Below are positions 25,606 through 35,310 of a stretch of 64,000 nucleotides of DNA, piece after piece. A program made the position numbers and the translations under genes. The stretch comes from DTKD01 sp050948905. GTDB taxonomy: Bacteria; Armatimonadota; UBA5829. The stretch spans positions 124,001-188,000 of the forward strand of contig JBMNES010000001.1 of assembly GCA_050948905.1 (NCBI GenBank), read 5' to 3'. Position 1 is the stretch's first letter. Every line of letters begins with the position of its first letter. The notes beneath the pieces are model-generated. The model searched no databases. It was not told the DNA's origin and saw only the letters and a list, made by a program, of their open reading frames with translations.

Positions 25606-26835
25606 TTACTTACCGGGCGGAGGAGGCGGAGGGGGTGGTGGTGTAGCTGGCTTTGCTGCCGGCTTTGGCGCTGCAGGCTTGGGAGCAACTTCCGGTCTGA
25701 TAACCGGCTTAGGCTGCTGTGCCACAGGCTCCTGCAGCTTGTTGTCAATTTTGGCTCCCGCTTGAAGCTCGCCGAACCACTTCTGCATCTCGGTCGGTAC
25801 CTGGCGCTCCAGGATCATAGCCTTGAGTTCCTCTTTATCAGCCGGGCAGGCATCCTTGCCAATAGCCTCTACCTTGATAAGGTGGTATCCGTAGAATGTC
25901 TTAACCGGGTCACTGATTTGGCCTACAGGCAAATCGAATGCGGCTTTCTCAAACTCAGCCACCATTCTACCCTTAGTAAACCAGCCCAGATCGCCACCCT
26001 GTTTGACGCCATCTTTGAGGTTGCCTGGATCTTCGGAATACTCATCAGCCAGTTTCGCGAAATCGCCGCCATCTTTGAGTTTGGCTGCAATCTCGTCGAT
26101 CTTCTTCTTAGCGGCCTCTTCTTTTTTGGCCTGATCTTGTTCGTCCTCGGGGAACTTGATCAGGATGTGGCGAGCTTTGATGTACTCGGCGTACTCCGCA
26201 TCAGTAACTTTGACCTGCTTTCGCACGGTTTTTTCGGCGAGGGCGGAGGTTCTGATTCCAGATACAAACCGGGCCTTGGTCACCTTGAACTGCTTCAGGA
26301 GGTCATCTATGGAGTTGACGCCCATTCGCTTAACGGCCTCGTCCTGCTTCTCTTTGAGTTCCTGTGGAGTCAGGGTAACGTTTTCTTTTTTGGCGGCTTG
26401 CTCGATCATTTTCTGGTTAAGCAACTCCGTCACCATCTGTGGCGCGCTGTAATACCACAGTGCCTGCAGAAGTTCGCCCTTGGTAACCGCTGCGCCGTTC
26501 ACTGTAGCGACAACGGTGTTATCCGGAGCTTTCCATAGCCTTTGAAGTTCCGCATCCTGGTCAAAAGCCTTAGGAGCAGCGGGTGTTGCCGCAGGCTTGG
26601 CAGCCGGAGCCGGAGTAGCTTTGGCCGGTGCTTTAGCCGGGGCCTTGGCAGGGGCCTTTGCTGGAGCAGGAGCCTTAGTAGGGGCCTTTGCTGGAGCCTT
26701 GGCGGGGGCCTTTGCTGGAGCTTTTGCCGGGGCTTTAGCTGGGGCCTTGGTGTCAGGAACTGCGGCTATTGCAGAAATACTAAACAGCAGGCAGATAAGC
26801 ATTGCCAGAATCGCCGCTAGTGTTCTGTTGCGCAT
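25606..26835 (-). CDS. SurA/PpiC-type peptidyl-prolyl isomerase chaperone
   Basis: 409 residues from the ATG at 26835, with AAAGGAGT about 8 bases upstream; an in-frame start 18 codons earlier lacks a site. A signal peptide (MRNRTLAAILAML...ISAIAA) is followed by a KAPA-repeat linker of about 50 residues. Then come a SurA-like N domain, a parvulin domain (ARHILIKFPEDE to GYHLIKVEAIG) and a Pro/Ala tail ending in a run of nine prolines. It probably folds exported or outer-membrane proteins in the periplasm. The KAPA repeats are also repeats at DNA level and may vary in number. Confidence 0.9.
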   Translation of the reverse strand: MRNRTLAAILAMLICLLFSISAIAAVPDTKAPAKAPAKAPAKAPAKAPAKAPTKAPAPAKAPAKAPAKAPAKATPAPAAKPAATPAAPKAFDQDAELQRLWKAPDNTVVATVNGAAVTKGELLQALWYYSAPQMVTELLNQKMIEQAAKKENVTLTPQELKEKQDEAVKRMGVNSIDDLLKQFKVTKARFVSGIRTSALAEKTVRKQVKVTDAEYAEYIKARHILIKFPEDEQDQAKKEEAAKKKIDEIAAKLKDGGDFAKLADEYSEDPGNLKDGVKQGGDLGWFTKGRMVAEFEKAAFDLPVGQISDPVKTFYGYHLIKVEAIGKDACPADKEELKAMILERQVPTEMQKWFGELQAGAKIDNKLQEPVAQQPKPVIRPEVAPKPAAPKPAAKPATPPPPPPPPPGK

Positions 26836-26976
26836 AAATGAGTACTCCTTTCGAGTGTTTGATAACCCTTGAATCTTACTATAATCCAACCTGAGCGGTC
26901 AACGTCCGAAGACGGCGTAATAGTGAGCATTGCACAGCTCGCCCAGATCAGTTATATTATCGCTCAAAACTTCGGT

Positions 26977-27903
26977 CTAGTTCCCGCAAAGCTGCGAATC
27001 TACTTCTGCGCGAGTGGGCAGAGAACTCTGCGCGCCCAATCGCGTAACAGCAATTGCCGCTGCCCTGTTGGCGAATCTGGCCGCTTCAAATAAATCAAGG
27101 CCCTCAGCCAGCGCACAGCTCAGGGAGGCCGTGAACGCGTCGCCCGCAGCAGTCGTATCGACGGGCGTGACCTTTATCGAATCGACATAATCGCCGACCT
27201 TGCCATCAGTCGCGTATGCACCGCGGCTGCCTAGGGTGATGACCACTTTCTTAGCCCCCATCCGCAGCAGTTGTTCGGCTGCATTCGGCGCATCCAGGGC
27301 GTCGCCCTGCCCTGCTCTTCCGATCAATTCGGCAGCCTCGTGCTGATTCGGCACCAGCACATCGACCATTTTTACGATCTCTCGCGACATCGGCCGAATC
27401 GGCGCCGGGTTTAACACGACTTTTACGCCGATTCTATGGGCCAGTTCAATAGTATAATCGACCGTTTGAGGCGGTATCTCCAGTTGAATAAGCACAATAT
27501 CGGCAAGTTTTATTTTATCTGCCGCCGAATCGACGTCTTGAGGGCTGAGTTGGTAGTTCGCACCGGGCGCGACGACTATGGCGTTTTCACCTTTGTCATC
27601 TACTGTGATCAGAGCAATGCCGCTCGCCGCTGTCTTGTCGCGCGTGATGAGTCGGGTGTCTAATCCAACGCTGCGGAAGTTATCGAGGGAGCGTTCGCCG
27701 AATACGTCGTCGCCGATTCGTGCAACAAACGTTACCTCAGCGCCGAGTTTGGCCGCGCATACCGCCTGATTGGCGCCCTTGCCGCCTGGGACCATCGTGA
27801 AATCACTTCCCAGCAGGGTCTCGCCGCCCCGCGGGATACGAGGAGACCGGACGACCATATCCGTATTGGAACTACCGACAACGACTATTTTAGCCTGAGA
27901 CAT
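26977..27903 (-). CDS. rbsK: Ribokinase (PfkB family)
   Basis: 308 residues. The N-terminal substrate motif is VVGSSNTDMVVRSPRIPRGGET, read here as VVGSSNTDMV and PRGGETLLGS. GGKGANQAVCAAKLGA follows, and the C-terminal ATP and catalytic base motif is DTTAAGDAFTAS. Length and motifs match ribokinase, which makes ribose-5-phosphate. Other sugars or nucleosides are possible within the family. No ribose transporter is near. Confidence 0.9.
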   Translation of the reverse strand: MSQAKIVVVGSSNTDMVVRSPRIPRGGETLLGSDFTMVPGGKGANQAVCAAKLGAEVTFVARIGDDVFGERSLDNFRSVGLDTRLITRDKTAASGIALITVDDKGENAIVVAPGANYQLSPQDVDSAADKIKLADIVLIQLEIPPQTVDYTIELAHRIGVKVVLNPAPIRPMSREIVKMVDVLVPNQHEAAELIGRAGQGDALDAPNAAEQLLRMGAKKVVITLGSRGAYATDGKVGDYVDSIKVTPVDTTAAGDAFTASLSCALAEGLDLFEAARFANRAAAIAVTRLGAQSSLPTRAEVDSQLCGN

Positions 27904-27943
27904 TACTGCGTGATCCTTTGCATGGAATATTATGGCCGTGCGA

Positions 27944-29374
27944 TCAGAAAAACAGAGCCGATAGTGCTAGAGTCATTGCATTATATATCGAATGGCAGAC
28001 CATGCCGGGTAACAACGAGCCGCTTCGTTCTCGTAGAAGCGCAAGCACGCAGGCGAGAGTGAATATTGGCAAAAAACCGCCCGGCAGCGGATGGATAAAG
28101 GCGAAGAAAACAGAGCACAGCAACACCGACGGCAACACGCCCATTCTGGCCCTAAAAGCGGAGAATAGCGTTCCTCGAAAGAAAGTCTCCTCCACGATCG
28201 GAGCTACTACGGAGGCCAAAATAAACATTAGCGCAACTTCCAGCGCCCCGCCCTTGCTGATTATGTCCTGAAACGGCTGCTGGGGGGTTGGAATATTCTT
28301 GAATATGGTGCTGGACATCTTTTGAGATAGCTGTGCAGCAAACAAGACCAGCGGCAATGCTATCATAAAACCGACCAATCCCCTGCCAATGTCTAATTTA
28401 AAAGACTGGGTGCGAAAACCAATCTGGCGCCAGTCCTGATTAAGTTCCCCTGCCCTCTTACGCAGTACCGAGAAGCCTATCGCACCTGCAACCAAGGCAG
28501 CGCCGATAGACAGTGACAAAAGTACCGTTCCCTGCTGAATATATTCAAGCGATCCGGTAAAGGAATCAATGGCGATTTGAACCAGACCGCTAAGGCCGTA
28601 ATATGTGGCCAAATATATCAGAAATGCGGGCAAGGTGATAGATGCGAACAGAACGTAGCGCGATGAATGGGTAATCCCAGAAAGCCATTTGGGCACCGCG
28701 AAAAGCAGTAGAATAAACCCGACCAAGCCGCAGGCAGCTAGTATCCCTATGACCACATAAGTTGCTATTAAAGCAGTTCTGGCCGACGATTGGGCTTGTT
28801 TTAGCTGTTTATCTGCTTGCTTAATCAGCCCTGCGCGGCGATAGACGTCGGATATGGCGATGTCCTTGAGCGGGCCGAGGTTAAGATCGCGAATCTCTTT
28901 TACATAGGATTTCGCCTGCTTAACGCTTATTTTTTCCGGCCCGTAGATGTGCAACCACATTGTCTTTTCGGCACGCAGGCGGTTGATAGCTTCCTTGCTC
29001 AAGCCGCGAGTAGCGGCGGGAGAGTCGATCTTTTTGAAATCGCTAAGACCGTCTTTTTTTGAAACCGATTGTTTCATTACCCCGCGTCGTCGATAGTAAG
29101 CGGGGCTTTTCTGATAGGAAGGGTATTCTATTTGGAGGGCAAGGTTAAACCCGAAAATGCGTTCTTCCGACGAAGATGATGCTATTGCTCGTCGAGCTAC
29201 ATAATCCTCGACAATCAGGACATTTGTGTTATCCGAGGTCTCGGTTTGGCTGGTATTTTCAAGCCCCGCCCAAACCTGGACGGCCGCGATGCCGACTATA
29301 AGAATAATTAGAATCGCCATTCCGACGCGGAAAGAGTGTGCTTCGGTATCGATTGGTCGGAAGTCAGGATCCAA
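27944..29374 (-). CDS. CPBP/CAAX-type intramembrane metalloprotease
   Basis: 476 residues from a TTG that directly abuts the divIVA stop. One N-terminal transmembrane helix (about 15-35) precedes a soluble region of about 170 residues. About seven helices follow, with the CPBP motifs EETFFRG, FAFIHPLPGG and the late CHSIYNAM. The family includes bacteriocin-immunity and CAAX-processing-like proteases. The function here is unknown. Last gene of the yggS-sepF-proC-yggT-divIVA cluster, so a link to envelope or division is plausible. Confidence 0.85.
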   Translation of the reverse strand: MDPDFRPIDTEAHSFRVGMAILIILIVGIAAVQVWAGLENTSQTETSDNTNVLIVEDYVARRAIASSSSEERIFGFNLALQIEYPSYQKSPAYYRRRGVMKQSVSKKDGLSDFKKIDSPAATRGLSKEAINRLRAEKTMWLHIYGPEKISVKQAKSYVKEIRDLNLGPLKDIAISDVYRRAGLIKQADKQLKQAQSSARTALIATYVVIGILAACGLVGFILLLFAVPKWLSGITHSSRYVLFASITLPAFLIYLATYYGLSGLVQIAIDSFTGSLEYIQQGTVLLSLSIGAALVAGAIGFSVLRKRAGELNQDWRQIGFRTQSFKLDIGRGLVGFMIALPLVLFAAQLSQKMSSTIFKNIPTPQQPFQDIISKGGALEVALMFILASVVAPIVEETFFRGTLFSAFRARMGVLPSVLLCSVFFAFIHPLPGGFLPIFTLACVLALLRERSGSLLPGMVCHSIYNAMTLALSALFF

Positions 29375-29848
29375 TCAGGCGACCTCGCTGCGAGCGGGTT
29401 TCTCCGGCGCTTGTTTGTCCAGCCACTGATTATAACTGGCAAGTAACGCCCGAAACTCAGCTTCGAAGCGATCTCTGGTGGCTTGAAGCAGAGAGATTTC
29501 GGCTCGATATTTCTCGGCCTCTGCCTGGGTTTCGGCCATAAGCTGGACACGCGCAACCTCGGCCTCTTTGATAATCGCCTCAGCCTGCTGATGGGCGCCC
29601 GCTCGAAGGTCGTCGGCACTTTTCTGGGCAACAGTAAGGGCTTCGGTTAGAGTGGCCTTGATCTGCCGGACCTGGTCCACCTCTTCCTGCAGTGCGTCTA
29701 ATTTTCGCTGTAGTTCGGCCCTGTCTTTAAGGGCAACTTCTAACGACTCAGCCGCTATCCTTACAAACTCATCGACCTGATTTTTATTATAGCCGCGAAG
29801 CCCTGTTTTGAACTCCGTATGGAGCATGTCCACTGGTGTCAGTGCCAT
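29375..29848 (-). CDS. divIVA: DivIVA-family protein
   Basis: 157 residues. The N-terminal membrane-binding motif LTPVDMLHTEFKTGLRGYNK and the VDEFVR helix start are typical, followed by a long coiled coil (about 30-140). DivIVA binds curved membranes at poles and septa and recruits growth or division factors. Position after yggT and sepF is the classical order. Confidence 0.92.
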   Translation of the reverse strand: MALTPVDMLHTEFKTGLRGYNKNQVDEFVRIAAESLEVALKDRAELQRKLDALQEEVDQVRQIKATLTEALTVAQKSADDLRAGAHQQAEAIIKEAEVARVQLMAETQAEAEKYRAEISLLQATRDRFEAEFRALLASYNQWLDKQAPEKPARSEVA

Positions 29849-29875
29849 TTTCGTACTCCTTCAAGCAGAAAGTTG

Positions 29876-30151
29876 TTAGAAAATGCGAACTACAATCCAG
29901 ATCATCAGATTCAAGCCGATTATCACGATCAAAGGTGCGAGGTCCAGGCCCATATTGCCGCTTCTAATCGCCGGCACGAGCCTTCTCACCTGTGTATACA
30001 TCGGCTCCGTGATGCGGCGGATTGCGACCACGATCGGGTGTCGTCTGTCGACCGACGGAATAAACGTGAGCACGCAGTCTATTATGACGATCCAAATCAG
30101 CGCGCGCAGAAACATTGCAATAAGTCCGACTATCATAAAAGGCATGCCCAC
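29876..30151 (-). CDS. YggT-family membrane protein
   Basis: 91 residues with two hydrophobic helices and the conserved TFIPSVDRRHPIV...RRITEPMY region between them. The family is found in the division cluster of Gram-positives and cyanobacteria and in plastids. It has been linked to thylakoid or nucleoid organisation and osmotolerance. The biochemical role is not established. Confidence 0.9.
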   Translation of the reverse strand: MGMPFMIVGLIAMFLRALIWIVIIDCVLTFIPSVDRRHPIVVAIRRITEPMYTQVRRLVPAIRSGNMGLDLAPLIVIIGLNLMIWIVVRIF

Positions 30152-30174
30152 GAACTCCTATATCAGAGTCAATT

Positions 30175-30972
30175 TTAACTAAGCTCCGCAGAGCGTTTTG
30201 CGGCGGCTTTGACGGCTTCCATTATAGCCGATCGGAATCCTGCTTTTTCGAGCGCCGCTACTCCGGCGATTGTGGTGCCGCCGGGGCTGGTAACCTGGTC
30301 TTTCAGCACGGCGGGGTGCTCGTTCTGGTCGATGACCATTTTCGCCGCGCCATAGACCGTCTGAGCCGCGAGTTTCAGGGCATCCGACCGCGTCAATCCC
30401 GCACTTACGCCCGCATCTGACATAGCCTCAATCATAAGATATACATAAGCAGGCCCGCTGCCGCTGAGGCCCGTCACTGCATCAATTAGCCGCTCCGGAA
30501 CCTCAACGCAAATCCCTACTGATTCAAATAATTTAACCGCAAGATCGACCTGTTGCGGGGTCACTGCCCTGCCGATGCTAAAGCCGATAGCCCCCGCCCC
30601 GATTCGACTGGGTGTGTTGGGCATAGCCCGGATTACCCCGATATTATCCTTCAGTCTGCTCTGCATCGCATCCAAACTTACCCCAGCCGCGATGGATATA
30701 ACCAACTGAGAGCGGAGATACTCGCTGATCGTATCAAGGACTGTAGGCACGACAGAGGGTTTGACGGCGAGCAAGACGATATCGGCGTTTGCCGCAGTTA
30801 GAACGTTGTCACTTGCGACATTGACGCCGAGTTGCTCACGAAGTCTTTTTTGTCGGGATTCGTCTATGTCGGCGATGGTGATATCGGTGGGTTTAAGCCA
30901 CCCGGACGAAATCACACCGCCCGCGAACGCCTCTCCCATCGCGCCGCCGCCGATGATGCCCAGTCTGGCCAT
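30175..30972 (-). CDS. proC: Pyrroline-5-carboxylate reductase
   Basis: 265 residues from the ATG at 30972 (MARLGIIGGGAMGEAF), with GGAG 8 bases upstream; the frame is open 13 codons further. The Rossmann motif GGGAMG, VLLAVKPSVV and RAMPNTP, and the C-terminal TGLSGSGPAYVYL and QVTSPGGTTIAG blocks are all present. It makes proline from pyrroline-5-carboxylate with NAD(P)H. Its placement between sepF and yggT is common in this cluster. Confidence 0.95.
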   Translation of the reverse strand: MARLGIIGGGAMGEAFAGGVISSGWLKPTDITIADIDESRQKRLREQLGVNVASDNVLTAANADIVLLAVKPSVVPTVLDTISEYLRSQLVISIAAGVSLDAMQSRLKDNIGVIRAMPNTPSRIGAGAIGFSIGRAVTPQQVDLAVKLFESVGICVEVPERLIDAVTGLSGSGPAYVYLMIEAMSDAGVSAGLTRSDALKLAAQTVYGAAKMVIDQNEHPAVLKDQVTSPGGTTIAGVAALEKAGFRSAIMEAVKAAAKRSAELS

Positions 30973-31026
30973 GTCAGTGCTCCATGTGTAATACAAAGAC
31001 CCGGCATACACCGGGTCTTCGATGCG

Positions 31027-31479
31027 TTAGTTATTATCGGTAAATGTGCCGTGTGCTCTGTGGCCGTCTTCTTCACTTTCGACTTCGACGTGATAGTTGC
31101 GCGGGGTATAAAGATATACTCCTTCGCCCACTTTCTCAACTAGCCCGTCCAGAGCATAGGCTACGCCGTTGAGGAAGTCCGTTATCCGGAGTCGATCCTC
31201 AGGCGTCGCCTGTTCAAGGTTCACAATCTGCTGATGGCCTGCTTTTAAGCCATCTGCAGCCTGTCGCGCGTTATCCAGTTTCTTTATAGTGTGCCAAACT
31301 GATACGTAGTGCATTCTGGCTTGTTGCACGCGCAACACGGCAGGTTTCTTTCGGGATACGTCTTCGTCGGTATAATCCTCTTCGTCGTCGTATCCTCCGA
31401 AACCGACTTTGTCCAGCAAGCGCCCTATAAGGCCCTTCGGCTGATCGTCATAATACTCTTCTTGTGGTGCTGCTTTCAC
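31027..31479 (-). CDS. sepF: Cell division protein SepF
   Basis: 150 residues from a GTG at 31479 with GGGAGG 9 bases upstream; earlier in-frame starts have no site. A short N-terminal part with GLIGRLLDKVGF (amphipathic, possible membrane anchor), an acidic linker and the SepF core VLRVQQARMHYVSV to GEGVYLYTPRNY are seen. SepF tethers FtsZ to the membrane. Confidence 0.92.
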   Translation of the reverse strand: MKAAPQEEYYDDQPKGLIGRLLDKVGFGGYDDEEDYTDEDVSRKKPAVLRVQQARMHYVSVWHTIKKLDNARQAADGLKAGHQQIVNLEQATPEDRLRITDFLNGVAYALDGLVEKVGEGVYLYTPRNYHVEVESEEDGHRAHGTFTDNN

Positions 31480-31685
31480 GCTCTTGACCCTCCCATTTGG
31501 GTATTGGTGCCAGCCATGGTTGGGTGTTGGGCGTCCACTCCTAATCCGTGACTCAGCGCACCGGATATGCGGACGCATCCTGCATCCGCGGACAGTGGCA
31601 GCTTATGCTGCCGGGTGGACAATCATATTTAGTTATAACTTCGGCCCGCCGAGATTTCCCGATCGAGCATTGCGCTGGGCTGGTT

Positions 31686-32360
31686 TTATCCTCTCGGACC
31701 GAAAATGGCCGTGCCGATACGCACCATATTCGATCCCTCTTCTATGGCGACCTCAAAATCCGAGGTCATCCCCATTGAGAGGTAAACCCGCTGCTCATCC
31801 GGCAGCTTGTCCCAGAGTTTTTTCATAGCTCTGAAGAATGGACGGGTATCTTCTGGGTCCTGCTCAAACGGAGCCATTCCCATCAACCCGCACAACTTCA
31901 GCCCCGAAACTTGTGCAACCTTGGTCGCCAGGGCCAGTGTATTCTCCGGCTCGATGCCAAATTTGGTCGCCTCAGGTGATATTTTCACCTCAATCAGCAC
32001 ATCCATCTGTTTTCCGATGGCTATGCAACGTCTGCCGATTTGCTCGGCCAGCTCCAGGCTATCCACGCTGTGTATCATCGAGAAAACCTCGACCGCGTGT
32101 CGCGCCTTGTTGCGCTGCAGGTGGCCGATCATATGCCACCTTGCCGAATCTCCGATCTCTGCGTATTTGTCCTGTGCTTCCTGGACATAATTTTCGCCTA
32201 TATCGGTCGCACCGGCTGCTAAGGCCTCATTGATCTGTTCGACTGATCTGGTTTTGGTGACAGTGATGAGGGTGACATCCTGTCGACTTCTTCCCGATCT
32301 TCGAGCCGCCTGATCTATGCGGTCTTCAACGATGCGCAAATTCTCAGAGATTCTGGACAT
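31686..32360 (-). CDS. YggS-family PLP-binding protein
   Basis: 224 residues. The PLP lysine lies in TLITVTKTRS. Other family blocks are IGENYVQEAQDKY, WHMIGHLQRNKA and GLMGMAPFE, and the phosphate-binding end is SMGMTSDFEVAIEEGSNMVR, read as SMGMTSDFEVAI. These proteins buffer PLP and affect amino- and keto-acid pools. The 206 bases between this gene and sepF hold nothing I can identify. Confidence 0.94.
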   Translation of the reverse strand: MSRISENLRIVEDRIDQAARRSGRSRQDVTLITVTKTRSVEQINEALAAGATDIGENYVQEAQDKYAEIGDSARWHMIGHLQRNKARHAVEVFSMIHSVDSLELAEQIGRRCIAIGKQMDVLIEVKISPEATKFGIEPENTLALATKVAQVSGLKLCGLMGMAPFEQDPEDTRPFFRAMKKLWDKLPDEQRVYLSMGMTSDFEVAIEEGSNMVRIGTAIFGPRG

Positions 32361-32442
32361 GTATAATTGCTAAGAACATCTAACATAAAGTAATCACCGG
32401 TAATCACAGTAATACCAGCGACCTTCTGCTATTAGCTTATAA

Positions 32443-32471
32443 GTATCACACCTAATCACCTTCCCTGTCAA
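32443..32471 (-). promoter_or_regulatory. Promoter before yggS
   Basis: Minus strand TTGACA (32471-32466), 17 bases, TGATAC (32448-32443). It lies between pgeF and yggS and could start the yggS-sepF-proC-yggT-divIVA-CPBP transcript separately from the genes upstream. Confidence 0.65.
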
Positions 32472-32505
32472 GCATATTATTGCATAATATTTTACGCATG
32501 TACTT

Positions 32506-33330
32506 TTACAGGGGTCTGAGGGAAATCCAGCCGCCCATGCGTCCGGTAGCGGCGTCGCGTCTGTAGCTAAAGAATTCATCAAAATCACAGCATGTGCAAT
32601 GTTCACTGATCGCAATGTTCGAATCTTCGACTCCAGCGCGCTTAAGCATTACGCGGTTCGCCATCTTGAGATCAACATACCACTTCCCGCGCCCGGCCGG
32701 AGAGATCACGTTTTCGTTGGGAAATATGTGGAAAAAGCGGCCGGCGACATCTTCTCCGACTTCGTAGCAGTGACGCTCAATGGCTGGGCAGATGGCTGCA
32801 AGCAGCGTGCTCGGCTCCGTGCCAAACTCACGGCTCATCGCATCGATTGTTTCACATACGATGCTCTCCACAGTGCCCCGCCATCCGGCATGCGCAACTC
32901 CAATGGCCCTTTTTAACGGGTCGAGAAAGAACACCCCGACGCAGTCGGCGAAGTGTAACGCCAGGGGCAGGTTTGGGGTGTCGGTGATCAAAGCGTCGGT
33001 GTCGGGGATTGCGTTGCGGTGGTCGAAAGCGCCAGAGCCAGCGTCAGCCTCATCTACCCTGCGCACCACGTTAGAATGAACCTGATCCGGAACGACAATG
33101 CGGGCCGGATCGAAGCCAAGGGCGGAGGCGAATAATCTTCTGTTTGTAAGCACATCGTCACGGTCGTCCGCGACTGCAAGGGACAGGTTGAGTGAATCAA
33201 ACGGCGGTTTGCTGACCCCGCCAATGCGCGTGCTGAATCCGCAGTCGACGAGTTTAGAGGCCTGAAAATGCCAGGGTGCATAATAGCGTAACCCGGCGGA
33301 GTCGATTCGATACCAGTTAGGAATCCTCAT
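32506..33330 (-). CDS. pgeF: Polyphenol oxidase/laccase-domain protein (PgeF/YfiH)
   Basis: 274 residues. The zinc-site blocks are visible: PDQVHSNVV, LPLALHFADCVGVF, GVAHAGWRGTVESI and CPAIERHCYEVG. YfiH-type proteins act as purine nucleoside enzymes and as a peptidoglycan-editing factor that corrects misincorporated residues. The ATG overlaps the end of the upstream radical SAM gene by 14 bases, indicating coupling. Confidence 0.92.
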   Translation of the reverse strand: MRIPNWYRIDSAGLRYYAPWHFQASKLVDCGFSTRIGGVSKPPFDSLNLSLAVADDRDDVLTNRRLFASALGFDPARIVVPDQVHSNVVRRVDEADAGSGAFDHRNAIPDTDALITDTPNLPLALHFADCVGVFFLDPLKRAIGVAHAGWRGTVESIVCETIDAMSREFGTEPSTLLAAICPAIERHCYEVGEDVAGRFFHIFPNENVISPAGRGKWYVDLKMANRVMLKRAGVEDSNIAISEHCTCCDFDEFFSYRRDAATGRMGGWISLRPL

Positions 33331-35020
33331 CAGGCAGCACGCAGGCGCCGCAAGTCGTGCATTTGCCGAGATTGCACGGCTTGGTAGGCTCTCCTTTCAG
33401 CGACTTGGAATACTCTTTCCATAGATAGCTCTTTTTGATGCGGGCATCAACGTGATCCCACGGCAGCAGTTCTGCGCGTTCTCGCGTGCGATAAATATAT
33501 GATGAGACATCAACACCAGTGGAGCGCACAGCGGCAGGGTAATCTCCGCCGTTGTTTGCTGCAGATTCCAGAATGTCGCCGATTCTGCGGTCACCCCTCG
33601 CTAGATATCCCTGCACGGTCGCAAGCCTGGGGCTCTCGCCGGAAAATCGCACCCCGCCTATGGATAGTATGCTCTTTTTGAGAGCGGCGAATCTGCGCCT
33701 AAGAACTCGTTCCTGCTCCATCTCGCACCATTGAAACGGCGTCCAGGGTTTGGGAACAAAGCAACTCGCGGAGACATGGAAATCAACACTTGGAAATTCA
33801 GCGGATAAGTTACGCGCAAGCTCGGAAATCGCGGATACGTCTTCGTCGGTCTCGGTGGGCAGCCCGATCATAAAATACATTTTGACGCGGGATATACCTG
33901 CATCATGCGCCGCCGTAACAGCCTGGCGTATCTGCTGGTCGGTGGAGTTTTTGTTAATCACTGCCCGAAGACGCTCGGTGGCGGCCTCCGGGGCAATGGT
34001 GAGGGTTTTCTGTCCGCCTTTTGCCATCAGTTCGGCCGTCGCAGGGGTGATCGTCTCCAAGCGAACCGATGATACAGTAAATTGGCCCCCAGCCTGTACG
34101 ATTTCTTCGCATAGTCTTTCCGCTTCGGGGTGGTCGAAAACCGCCGGCCCTACAAGACCGTGCCTGCCCACATCCGGGATTGCCCCTATTTTGCGCACCC
34201 ACGGCGGGCGGTTGATGTATCCCGCCACACAAAAACGACATTGCCTGCCGCATCCACGCATAACCTCAATTAGCTGAATCTCGCCAAATTCGGCTTCCGA
34301 TGTGCGTATTGTAGAACCGGCAGGATGAACTGCCAGGTCGGTTGCGATCGCGCGGCTGACTTTTGCAGGGGCCGGTGAATGATTTATAACTTTGCGCAAC
34401 CTGCCGTCGGAGTCGTAGTGCGGCTCATACAGTGCAGGCACATAGACTCCGGGGATATTTGAAAGCTGAGAGAGCGCCTCTAACCGGGGCGATTCGCGCG
34501 TAGAGTTGATAGAGTCGATAAGCTGCGGTATCGTCTCCTCGCCGTCACCGACTACAAATGCATCGATAAAATCTGCCAGCGGCTCCGGATTGAATGTAGC
34601 GCACGGGCCGCCAGCGATTATCAACGGCCGCGTCTCGTCGCGATCCTTACTGCGCATAGGGATATTGGCCAGCCGAAGCATTCGCAATACGTTGACATAG
34701 TCCAACTCCCAGCTCACAGAAAATGCCACAACATCGAACTGGGACAATGAGGACAGGCTCTCCAGGGTGAACAGCTCTATGCGCGATCTTTCGTGCTCGT
34801 TGAGGTCATCGGGGTCTGGCAAAAAGAAGCGCTCGCAAGATGCATCCGGGTGCTCGTTAATCAGCGCGTAGACGAGTTGATAACCCAGCGATGCCATTCC
34901 AACGGCATAAACGTTGGGGAACCCCAGCGCAAAGCGCACCGAAGCGGCCCTGTTGATCTCTATTCCGCCGTGCTCACGCGCCAACCGCGCACGTGCCCTC
35001 GCCTGCAGGTCTATCGCCAT
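33317..35020 (-). CDS. B12-binding radical SAM protein (TIGR03960-type)
   Basis: 567 residues. An N-terminal cobalamin-binding-like domain (about 15-190) is followed by a radical SAM core with the cluster motif CGRQCRFC (C-x3-C-x2-C). The C terminus carries a Cys-rich CNLGKCTTCGAC tail that could bind a second cluster or zinc. In many bacteria this family is encoded next to, or fused with, a DUF2344 partner and ribosomal L21/Rne genes. No such partner is seen here. The substrate is unknown. Confidence 0.85.
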   Translation of the reverse strand: MAIDLQARARARLAREHGGIEINRAASVRFALGFPNVYAVGMASLGYQLVYALINEHPDASCERFFLPDPDDLNEHERSRIELFTLESLSSLSQFDVVAFSVSWELDYVNVLRMLRLANIPMRSKDRDETRPLIIAGGPCATFNPEPLADFIDAFVVGDGEETIPQLIDSINSTRESPRLEALSQLSNIPGVYVPALYEPHYDSDGRLRKVINHSPAPAKVSRAIATDLAVHPAGSTIRTSEAEFGEIQLIEVMRGCGRQCRFCVAGYINRPPWVRKIGAIPDVGRHGLVGPAVFDHPEAERLCEEIVQAGGQFTVSSVRLETITPATAELMAKGGQKTLTIAPEAATERLRAVINKNSTDQQIRQAVTAAHDAGISRVKMYFMIGLPTETDEDVSAISELARNLSAEFPSVDFHVSASCFVPKPWTPFQWCEMEQERVLRRRFAALKKSILSIGGVRFSGESPRLATVQGYLARGDRRIGDILESAANNGGDYPAAVRSTGVDVSSYIYRTRERAELLPWDHVDARIKKSYLWKEYSKSLKGEPTKPCNLGKCTTCGACVLPDEDS

Positions 35021-35074
35021 ATTTACATATTATGCAGTGCAGTGGATTTGTGCAAGCACATCAGTGGGAGAGGA

Positions 35075-35224
35075 GAAGGGAAAACGCGAAAACCAGAAAG
35101 GGGCGAAAATTAGAAATAACGATATGATGGGGTAATCTGGTTAGCCAAAGAGGGTTGATCGGACTTCGAAGCTCAGATATCGGACATCGGAAAAAAGCAG
35201 ATTTCTCACTTCGTTCGAAATGAC
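35075..35224 (+). repeat. Dispersed repeat R1, copy h (first unit of a 236-bp-offset duplication)
   Basis: Full R1 with an extra GGTTAGCCAAAGAGGGTTGAT module and the AT-type hairpin. It is almost identical to 35311-35458. The 635-base gap 35021-35655 is mostly R1-derived. Confidence 0.9.
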
Positions 35225-35310
35225 AGGGGTGGGAGGTTGAAATGACAGGGGCAAAATGACAGGGGTGGGAGGTGGAAAGGACATGAGTGGAAGAACGGAC
35301 GGAATTATGG

